Of a DNA stretch of 64,000 bases, positions 55,107 to 61,856 are shown in pieces; the stretch's first letter is position 1, and the number at the start of each line of letters is the position of its first letter. Made by a program: the position numbers and the translations under genes. The notes under the pieces are model-generated. The model did no database searches. It was given only the letters and a program-made list of their open reading frames with translations, and had not been told where the DNA came from. Origin of the DNA: Halorientalis regularis (GTDB lineage Archaea > Halobacteriota > Halobacteria > Halobacteriales > Haloarculaceae); the NCBI RefSeq assembly GCF_023698535.1, contig NZ_JALJCL010000008.1, positions 124,001-188,000 of the forward strand. The letters are read 5' to 3'.

Positions 55107-55190
55107 TGCGAGGGAAGGGATTTGAACCCTTGGACCCCTACGGGAGCGGATCTTGAGTCCGCCGCCGTTTCCAGGCTTGGCTACCCTCGC
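55107..55190 (-). tRNA. tRNA-Leu (anticodon CAA)
   Basis: 84 bases. On the minus strand the acceptor arm GCGAGGG pairs with CCCTCGC plus discriminator A. The anticodon arm is GCGGA-CTCAAGA-TCCGC with anticodon CAA. The long variable arm (around TCCCGTAGGGGT) and T arm AGGGTTCAAATCCCT are typical of tRNA-Leu. No CCA is encoded. The T arm and acceptor sequence recur at 55011. Confidence 0.96.
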
Positions 55191-55215
55191 ACGCGTCCTG
55201 TACTCGGCCCTCGCC

Positions 55216-55224
55216 GGTATAAAG
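55216..55224 (-). promoter_or_regulatory. TATA box of tRNA-Leu gene
   Basis: CTTTATACC on the minus strand lies 26-34 bases before the tRNA 5' end at 55190, where haloarchaeal stable-RNA promoters place it. A separate inverted repeat, GATCTAAGG/CCTTAGATC, occurs around 55262-55297 with no known role. Confidence 0.65.
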
Positions 55225-55403
55225 ATTCCACGAAACCGGGCAGTCACGTCGAAAGTTCCAGATCTAAGGCTACACCGATGTATCCCCACCTTAGATCCAG
55301 TTCTGATCCGTATTATCGACTTATCGGACTCAATTAGGGACAAAAAGTGACTGTACAGGCAAGTTTTATGATGGTGTATGCACAAACGACGAGTGTCGAA
55401 GCG

Positions 55404-55556
55404 ATGGACCGATCACCTCAGCTCCTCGAATCGATCCGCGAACGGTTTCGTCCGGACCCGAGCTACCGCTGTGGCAGTTGCTCGCTGTCGTTCGACCGCG
55501 AGCGCCTCAACTGTCCGGCCTGTGGCTATTCGGAGATCACAGAAGCACGCAGCTGA
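55404..55556 (+). CDS. 50-residue zinc-ribbon protein
   Basis: From the ATG at 55404: MDRSPQLLESIRERFRPDPS, then CGSC and CPAC in YRCGSCSLSFDRERLNCPAC. The four cysteines in 17 residues suit a rubredoxin-like zinc knuckle. The open frame starts 57 bases upstream with no better start. It lies after the tRNA and before the DUF309 pair. Confidence 0.72.
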   Translation: MDRSPQLLESIRERFRPDPSYRCGSCSLSFDRERLNCPACGYSEITEARS

Positions 55557-55693
55557 CGGTCGACAGTGAGGTCCGCGAACAGCGATCTGTCCATCCGTCG
55601 GTCCACTTACCTTGCCGACACGTCCGAATAAAACTCATGACGAGCGCGGTCGATCCGACGGATTGACAGCGGCGTCGGTGCAAGACAGTCCCG

Positions 55694-55936
55694 ATGGACG
55701 AGCACACGCGCGACGACTCGGTGGGGCCGCCGATCCGTGGATCACCGACGGGATGGCGACCCACGGAGGACCGGTGGGAACACGGGACCCTCCGGCGTGC
55801 GACGGTCCACGGCGTTCGCCTGTACAACGTCGGCGAGTACCACGAGTCACACGACTGCTTCGAGAATGTTTGGCCGAGTGTAAACAAATCGTACCGTCAG
55901 GGAACCGGGTTCGAGCGGCCAGCAACTAGCCTATGA
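55694..55936 (+). pseudogene. Truncated DUF309 copy
   Basis: 80 residues. The first 60 match the intact paralogue just downstream ([45 protein letters not shown]). After ENVW it turns into unrelated residues, [20 protein letters not shown], and stops, missing the second half of the DUF309 helices and its GxxQ.AxAxxH motif. Its stop overlaps the start of the intact gene (ATGA), so it may now act as a translated leader. Confidence 0.75.
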
Positions 55937-56421
55937 ACGACCATACACGGGACCCCACCGTAGGCCCACCGATTTCAGGGAACCCGACCGGGTGGAACCC
56001 GGAAACCGGGGATTGGGAACACGCTACCCTTCGGCGGGCGGTGATTCACGGCGTCCGGCTATACAATTCCGGCGCGTTCCATGAATCGCATGACTGTTTT
56101 GAATCAGAGTGGTACAACTACGGGAGCGGGTCGACCGAGAGCAAGTTCCTGCACGGGATGGTCCAGGTCGCCGCCGGTGCGTACAAGCACGAGGATTTCG
56201 AGGACGATGGGGGAATGCGCTCGCTCTTTCGCACTGCGCTCCAGTATTTCCAGAACGTCCCCAACGACTACTACGGCGTCGACCTGCTCGACGTTCGAAC
56301 CGTTCTGACCAACGCGCTCACCGATCCCACGGCTATCGAGGGGTGGCAAGTGCGACTGGACGAGCGTCGGCCCGAGGCGACCGACGCCGACTTCGCGTAC
56401 GCCGAGTCACTGGAGCACTGA
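55933..56421 (+). CDS. DUF309-family protein
   Basis: 162 residues. The motifs are [15 protein letters not shown] (about residues 50-64) and [20 protein letters not shown] (about residues 75-94), giving the H.xx.HD..E.W and L.G..Q.A.A..H pattern. DUF309 proteins are small helical proteins, some suggested to bind metal; the role is unknown. The first 170 bases use more A/T in third positions than the rest, hinting at a mosaic history with the truncated copy upstream. Confidence 0.85.
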   Translation: MNDHTRDPTVGPPISGNPTGWNPETGDWEHATLRRAVIHGVRLYNSGAFHESHDCFESEWYNYGSGSTESKFLHGMVQVAAGAYKHEDFEDDGGMRSLFRTALQYFQNVPNDYYGVDLLDVRTVLTNALTDPTAIEGWQVRLDERRPEATDADFAYAESLEH

Positions 56422-56488
56422 CCTGTCCGGATCGTGATCCGTCACGGTTTCGTGGGTACTAAGACCGGTCGACCGTTGCTGTGAACCG

Positions 56489-57280
56489 ATGCGAGTCGAG
56501 ACCGTCGGCGATGGCCCCGCGGAGATCGCCGTTATCGGGGGCATCCACGGCGACGAGCCCTGTGGCGTCCACGCCGTCGAGACGTTGCTGTCCGCCGACG
56601 TCGAGTTCCAGCGCCCCGTCAAGTTCGTTATCGCCAACGAAAAGGCCCAGCAGCGTGGCGTGCGCTACGTCGACGAGGATCTCAACCGAGCGTTCCCGGG
56701 CGATCCCGACGGTGATACCCACGAATCCCGTCTCGCCCACGAACTCTCGATGGAAGTGGCGGACTGTCAGATCCTCGCGCTGCACTCCACTCAGTCCTAC
56801 GAGGGGCTGTTCGCGCTGGTCGACGAGGTCGGCGAGTACGAACGGCGGATCTGCCCTCGCCTGTCGGTCGACGCCGTCGTCGAAACCTGTGAGTTCACCG
56901 AAGGTCGGCTGTTCGAGGTGACACGGCGGCTGATCGAAGTCGAGTGTGGGTTTCAGGGCTCGGATACCGCAGCCGAGAACGCCGTGCAGGTGACCCGCGA
57001 GTTCCTGGCCGCCGTGGGTGTGCTCCCCGACGACGAGGCCCCGCGTCGCGACGAGTTGCCGGTCTACCGGCTCACCCATTCGGTCCCCAAAGACTCGGCG
57101 GAGGCCTACGACGTGTTCGCGACGAACTTCCGGCAGGTCCAGGCTGGCCAGCCCTACGCTACGGCCGACGGCCAGGAGTACATCGCAGAGAGCGACTTCT
57201 ACCCCGTGCTGATGTCACCCTACGGCTACGAAGACGTGTTCGGCTACGCCGCCGACCACGTGGGCACGCTCGAATCCTAG
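56489..57280 (+). CDS. Succinylglutamate desuccinylase/aspartoacylase-family protein
   Basis: 263 residues. The zinc-site motif GGIHGDEPCG (His and Glu, about residues 17-26) and the later LHSTQSYEG histidine fit the family. RYVDEDLNRAFPGDPDG contributes the conserved Asp and Arg region. Members are M14-fold amidohydrolases that cleave acylated amino acids or related amides. Substrate unknown. The stop overlaps the cupin gene, convergent. Confidence 0.87.
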   Translation: MRVETVGDGPAEIAVIGGIHGDEPCGVHAVETLLSADVEFQRPVKFVIANEKAQQRGVRYVDEDLNRAFPGDPDGDTHESRLAHELSMEVADCQILALHSTQSYEGLFALVDEVGEYERRICPRLSVDAVVETCEFTEGRLFEVTRRLIEVECGFQGSDTAAENAVQVTREFLAAVGVLPDDEAPRRDELPVYRLTHSVPKDSAEAYDVFATNFRQVQAGQPYATADGQEYIAESDFYPVLMSPYGYEDVFGYAADHVGTLES

Positions 57281-57882
57281 CGATACTCGGGATAGCCGTT
57301 GTCGTATCCGACGAGCCGACCGACCGGAGCCACCGCTCTGATCCCGGCGAGCTGGAGCCACTGCGGGAGCGCGGCCAGAAACAGCATGTCGTCGAACTCG
57401 TCCAGCAACACGGCAAGGCGGAGAGCGTTCAGCGGCATGCCCGAACCGGTGACGGGTGCGCCGTCGCGGGCCAGTCCGTAGGTCACCCGCATGAACGTCT
57501 CCGTCCGGAGCCCCGGGTCGACGCCGCCCCGGAGGTGGAGCCGCTCGTCGCCCGCGTTCCAGAAGTGATGCACGTCACCCGCCGAGACGACGACACGTTC
57601 ACCGGGGGAAAGCGTCTCCGTCACCCCCTCGTGGGAGATCCCCAGCCGACCGTCGATCACCTGCAGGAACTCGTCTTGCTCGGGGTGAACGTGGGGCATC
57701 GGCCCGTGTGACCCGTCGGCGTCGAGCCACATCTCGAACCGGAGCGGGTCCACCTCGCGGTCGTCGGGCCGCTCCAGAAAGCGGACGTACTTCCCGGCGG
57801 GCGGGCTCCTGAGCACGTCGTCGTCGGTCAGTACGTCGAGCGGGTCCATCCCTGCCGTCTCCTCCAACCGGTGACACTTCAC
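57277..57882 (-). CDS. Cupin-domain protein
   Basis: 201 residues, from ATG 57882 (MKCHRLEET), overlapping the UPF0179 stop by four bases. Cupin motif 1 is MPHVHPEQDEFLQVIDGRLG (two His and Glu as metal ligands, about residues 63-82); motif 2 is PGERVVVSAGDVHHFWNAGD (about residues 93-112). A helical, Leu-rich C-terminal part follows. Enzymatic role unknown; it is the second gene of a two-gene unit. Confidence 0.88.
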   Translation of the reverse strand: MKCHRLEETAGMDPLDVLTDDDVLRSPPAGKYVRFLERPDDREVDPLRFEMWLDADGSHGPMPHVHPEQDEFLQVIDGRLGISHEGVTETLSPGERVVVSAGDVHHFWNAGDERLHLRGGVDPGLRTETFMRVTYGLARDGAPVTGSGMPLNALRLAVLLDEFDDMLFLAALPQWLQLAGIRAVAPVGRLVGYDNGYPEYR

Positions 57883-58334
57883 TCTTCCTCGGCCGACGGC
57901 GCGAACTCCACCAGCGTCAGATCCCGATCGAGCATACAGTAGTCGTGTGGTGGCTCGCCCACGACCTCGTCGATCTGGTACTCGACGTCGAACGCCGCGC
58001 CGGCCGGTTCACAGTACTCGTGTGAGGGACAGCCCGTGTGCGGACAGGGGCCTTCGAGCGCAGCCTTGCTCCCGGCGTAGGCCCCCTGCGCGTCGACGTT
58101 CGCGAGGACCGGCGCGGGTTCGACTTCGACGGCCGTCACCCCGGAATCGTGAACCGCACAGTCCAGCGTCGAGGCGTTCTCCCGGACGGCGGTCACGCGG
58201 TACTTCTGGCCGGACGCGAGGTTGAGACACTGGTCCCGGTAGGGACAGCCCTCGCAGGCGTCGGCCGCTCCGTGATAGACGAACTCGGTCCCGACTTCGG
58301 CGAGCCGGGTCCCGACGAGCGTGACCGTGGTCAT
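57879..58334 (-). CDS. UPF0179 protein
   Basis: 151 residues of the archaeal UPF0179 (COG1860) family. Paired cysteines occur in CEGCPYRDQC (about residues 28-37), CAVHDSG, CPHTGC and CEPAG, suggesting metal or Fe-S binding. The strand MTTVTLVGTRLAEVGTEFVY opens the protein. The function is unknown. It is coupled to the downstream cupin gene. Confidence 0.9.
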   Translation of the reverse strand: MTTVTLVGTRLAEVGTEFVYHGAADACEGCPYRDQCLNLASGQKYRVTAVRENASTLDCAVHDSGVTAVEVEPAPVLANVDAQGAYAGSKAALEGPCPHTGCPSHEYCEPAGAAFDVEYQIDEVVGEPPHDYCMLDRDLTLVEFAPSAEEE

Positions 58335-58432
58335 ACGACCCCGTACTCACGGCCGTCGGTTAAAACCAGTCTTCGCCCGTCCGGGCCGGGCGACCCGGGC
58401 CTTGATAACGATCGACTCCGTTCGCCAGCCGG

Positions 58433-58867
58433 ATGCGACGAACCGTCCTGCTCACCTGTCTCCTCTGTGTCCTCACCGCGGGGTGTGTCGAGCGGACCGG
58501 CGACCCGCCGCCGTATCCACAACCCACCTTCGAATTCGAGACCGTCACGGACGACGGCACGACCACACTCCGGATCACGGTTACCCACCCGAACGGGCCG
58601 GACATCGAACCGGTCCGGATTCTGGTGGGCGACCGAATCGCGTACGTCAATGAGTCGTACCGCTCGCCCTTCACCGAGAGCGGAGCCTACGAGAACGAGT
58701 GGACCGACGGCATCGAATCCGGCGACTCGATCACAGTTTCGAAGGGCAGTTCGCTCGGAGACGACGTGCTGATCCAGCTGCGTCGCGCCGACACGGGCGA
58801 GTTCGTCACTGTCGGAAGCCACGAGCCGCCCTACGGCCCGACCAGCGATTCCAGTTCGTCGAGGTAG
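58433..58867 (+). CDS. Small secreted lipoprotein
   Basis: 144 residues. Sec-type lipoprotein signal RRTVLLTCLLCVLTAGCVER with the lipobox Cys at residue 18. A compact beta-rich domain follows (PTFEFETVTDDGTTTLRITV; DIEPVRILVGDRIAYVNES; SGDSITVSKGSSLGDDVL), probably immunoglobulin-like. The last 37 bases overlap the convergent gene at 58831. Confidence 0.8.
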   Translation: MRRTVLLTCLLCVLTAGCVERTGDPPPYPQPTFEFETVTDDGTTTLRITVTHPNGPDIEPVRILVGDRIAYVNESYRSPFTESGAYENEWTDGIESGDSITVSKGSSLGDDVLIQLRRADTGEFVTVGSHEPPYGPTSDSSSSR

Positions 58868-59211
58868 TCCTCGCGGGGGACCTGATAGTATTCGTGCGGG
58901 TCGAACTCTCCCTCGGCGAATCGGGCGGCGAGGTCGTGGACGCCGGCGATGGCCTCGTCGCGGTCGTCGTAGCGCGCCGACGTGACCTCGATCTCGGGTT
59001 CCAGGGACAGCGTCACGTGCCAGGGGTCGTCGGGTGCTGGCTGGTGGTGACCGGGACGGCGGCCCCGCTGACCCTTCGTCAGGTAGATGGTCGGCAGACA
59101 GGGCGCAGGAAACTCACTGCTGTCGAAGATGTCCGGGCGGTAGGCCAGCACGTACCGGGTCTCACCCGCCGACCAGACTTCCCATCCGGCCGGTAGCTCC
59201 GCGGAGTCCAT
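58831..59211 (-). CDS. Haloarchaeal conserved protein (DUF5820-like)
   Basis: 126 residues. AELPAGWEVWSAGETRYVLA opens the protein. FPAPCLPTIYLTKGQRGRRP is the most conserved-looking stretch, and YDDRDEAIAGVHDLAARFAE ends in a helix. Family name from memory. A TTTATATACTGG box (59283-59294, minus) precedes it with a leader of roughly 50 bases. No function known. Confidence 0.75.
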   Translation of the reverse strand: MDSAELPAGWEVWSAGETRYVLAYRPDIFDSSEFPAPCLPTIYLTKGQRGRRPGHHQPAPDDPWHVTLSLEPEIEVTSARYDDRDEAIAGVHDLAARFAEGEFDPHEYYQVPREDYLDELESLVGP

Positions 59212-59783
59212 ACGTCCCGTTCCGGCCGACCGGTCTTGAGTGACGCGGTCTCGGCGGCCACGGTCGTGCCCATCTGTTCACCCAGTATATAAATGCAAGT
59301 TTGCAGGTACGGTGAACTGAACGGGCATCCCGGTTCCCGTGCCCGACTTTCGCCCACTGAGACGGCCGGAACAAACGGGCCGAAAAACCGCTGTGGGGAC
59401 AATGCTTATCCCTCCGGGATTCTCATTAAATAAATAGTATCGGTGGTAAGCCCACCCATACACGACCCCCACCACTGCCCCTGCTCTCGCCGCCCAGGCA
59501 CCCCGGTATTTTTTCGGGACTCTCCGATCTCGGGCGTTCTGGGCCGTGGGAGTGGTATGAATATACATGGCGTGCAAACAGATCGGACCCGCAACCAAGC
59601 GGGCGCGCGGTTGCTCGCGTCGCGCGAGCGCGCGCTGTAGTTCGGGACGGGGCCGGCCTGCCAGTCGCCGGCGGAGTGTGGGCTGGTGTGGTGGACGCCA
59701 CCGAGACCTGCGGGCTCGCGCCCGTGGCAGCAGGGGAACCGCGACCGCCGCGGCGACCCCGCGTACAATCTGTCCGTGATAGC
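59212..59783. other. Gene-poor region upstream of the prkA operon
   Basis: 572 bases without a convincing gene. It holds the promoter of the minus gene (TATA near 59288), AT-rich words near 59425-59450 and 59555-59570, and GC-rich palindromic stretches around 59600-59640 (GCTCGCGTCGCGCGAGC). A 27-codon frame at 59557 and others are not supported. The prkA start region lacks a TATA box at the leaderless spacing, so a longer leader is likely. Confidence 0.45.
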
Positions 59784-61856
59784 ATGACCGATACAAAAGA
59801 AACCCTCGCAGAGCTGAGTCGGGAGTACCAGGATTCGATTCCAGCGGACCTCAGAGAGACCCAGACGTTCGACTGGTACCTGGACCAGCTGTACGACCAT
59901 CCGCGGATCGCCCGCAACGCCCACCAGCGCGTTGCCGACATGTTCGACTACTACGGGACCGACTACGACGAAGACGCCGGCGTCGTTGAGTACGACCTCG
60001 CGGCCGAGGACCCGCTGAACGACGGCGAGAACACGTTCTACGGCCGGGTCATCCACGAGGCCATCCACGAGTTCGTGAACAAGGTCAAATCCGGCGCTCG
60101 CGGCCTGGGTCCGGAAAAGCGGATCAAACTCCTGCTGGGCCCGGTCGGCTCCGGGAAGTCCGACTTCGACCGCCAGGTCCGCCGCTACTACGAACACTAC
60201 ACCCGCACCGACGAGGGGCGGATGTACACCTTCCGGTGGAGTAACCTCTGTGACATCATCGACGACCAGGATCCCGCCGACGATACCGTGCGGTCCCCGA
60301 TGAATCAGGACCCCATCGTCTTGCTCCCACAGGAACAGCGCGAGCAGGTGATCGAGGACCTCAACGAGGAACTGGACGCCCCCTACACCATCCGCAACGA
60401 ACAGGCACTCGATCCGGCCAGCGAATTCTACATGGACCGCCTGCTGGCCTACTACGACGACGACCTCGAATCGGTGCTGGACAACCACATCGAGATCGTC
60501 CGGATCGTCGCCGACGAGAACCAGCGCCGCGCGATCGAGACCTTCGAGCCCAAAGACAAGAAGAATCAGGACGAGACCGAACTCACCGGCGACGTCAACT
60601 ACTCGAAAATCGCCATCTACGGGGAGTCCGATCCCCGGGCGTTCGACTACTCCGGCGCGTTCTGTAACGCCAACCGGGGTATCTTCTCCGGCGAGGAACT
60701 GCTGAAACTCCAGCGGGAGTTCCTCTACGACTTCCTGCACGCCACGCAGGAACAGACGATCAAGCCCAAGAACAATCCGCGGATCGACATCGACCAGGTG
60801 ATCGTCGGCCGGACGAACATGCCCGAGTACAAGGACAAGAAGGGCGACGAGAAGATGGAGGCGTTCAACGACCGCACCAAGCGGATCGACTTCCCCTACG
60901 TCCTTCAGTACGAGGAGGAGGCCCGCATCTACGAGAAGATGCTCCGCAACGCCGACCTCCCGGACATCCAGGTCGAGCCACACACCCTGGAGATGGCGGG
61001 CCTGTTCGGCGTCCTCACCCGGATCGAGGAACCGGACTCCGGCACCGTGGACATCGTCCAGAAGGCCAAAGCCTACAACGGCGAGGTCGACGAGGCCGAG
61101 GACGTGGACGTGAAGAAACTCCGCGAGGAGGCCGAAGAGATGGCCGATATCGGCGAAGGCATGGAGGGCGTCTCGCCACGGTTCATCGGCGACGAGATCG
61201 CCGAGGCCATCATGGACTCGATGCACCGGAGCCGGGACTTCCTCTCACCGCTGACCACCTTCAACCACTTCGAGGAGAACCTGGAGAATCACGGCTCGAT
61301 CCCGGAAGACCGGTTCGACACCTACTATCGCTACCTCGAACTCGTCCGCGAGGAGTACAAGGACCGGGCCATCGAGGACGTGCGCCACGCGCTGGCCTAC
61401 GACATCGACGAGATCCAGCGCCAGGGCGAGAAGTACATGGACCACGTCATGGCCTACATCGACGACGACACCGTCGAGGACGAGATCACCGGCCGCGAGC
61501 AGGAACCCGACGAGACGTTCCTGCGCAGCGTCGAGGAGAAACTGAACGTCCCCGAGGACCGCAAGGACGACTTCCGCCAGGAAGTGTCGAACTGGGTGTC
61601 ACGCCGGGCCCGCGAGGGAGACACGTTCAACCCACAGGACAACGACCGCCTGCGCCGGGCGCTGGAGCGCAAGCTCTGGGAGGACAAGAAACACAACATC
61701 AACTTCTCGGCGCTGGTCTCCTCCGGCGAGATGGACGACGACGAGCGCAACCAGTGGATCGACGCGCTGATCGAACAGGGCTACACCCGGGAAGGAGCCA
61801 AGGAAGTACTGGAGTTCGCCGGCGCCGAGGTCGCCAAAGCAGAGATGGAAGAGTAA
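59784..61856 (+). CDS. prkA: PrkA-family serine protein kinase
   Basis: 690 residues from MTDTKETLAELSREYQDSIP (ATG at 59784). The AAA-like PrkA N-domain carries the Walker A KLLLGPVGSGKSDFDRQVRR at about residues 110-129. IVVGRTNMPEYKDKKGDEK is the region after the AAA core. The kinase-like C-domain is helical (VSPRFIGDEIAEAIMDSMHR; HVMAYIDDDTVEDE). PrkA proteins are stress-linked AAA serine kinases; in haloarchaea they occur as a pair followed by DUF444 and SpoVR genes. It overlaps the second copy by one base (TAATG). Confidence 0.92.
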   Translation: MTDTKETLAELSREYQDSIPADLRETQTFDWYLDQLYDHPRIARNAHQRVADMFDYYGTDYDEDAGVVEYDLAAEDPLNDGENTFYGRVIHEAIHEFVNKVKSGARGLGPEKRIKLLLGPVGSGKSDFDRQVRRYYEHYTRTDEGRMYTFRWSNLCDIIDDQDPADDTVRSPMNQDPIVLLPQEQREQVIEDLNEELDAPYTIRNEQALDPASEFYMDRLLAYYDDDLESVLDNHIEIVRIVADENQRRAIETFEPKDKKNQDETELTGDVNYSKIAIYGESDPRAFDYSGAFCNANRGIFSGEELLKLQREFLYDFLHATQEQTIKPKNNPRIDIDQVIVGRTNMPEYKDKKGDEKMEAFNDRTKRIDFPYVLQYEEEARIYEKMLRNADLPDIQVEPHTLEMAGLFGVLTRIEEPDSGTVDIVQKAKAYNGEVDEAEDVDVKKLREEAEEMADIGEGMEGVSPRFIGDEIAEAIMDSMHRSRDFLSPLTTFNHFEENLENHGSIPEDRFDTYYRYLELVREEYKDRAIEDVRHALAYDIDEIQRQGEKYMDHVMAYIDDDTVEDEITGREQEPDETFLRSVEEKLNVPEDRKDDFRQEVSNWVSRRAREGDTFNPQDNDRLRRALERKLWEDKKHNINFSALVSSGEMDDDERNQWIDALIEQGYTREGAKEVLEFAGAEVAKAEMEE

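Noticed and set aside
59557..59640. A 27-codon plus frame ahead of prkA
   Set aside because: Arg/Ala-rich, no promoter at good spacing, lies in a GC-palindromic stretch.
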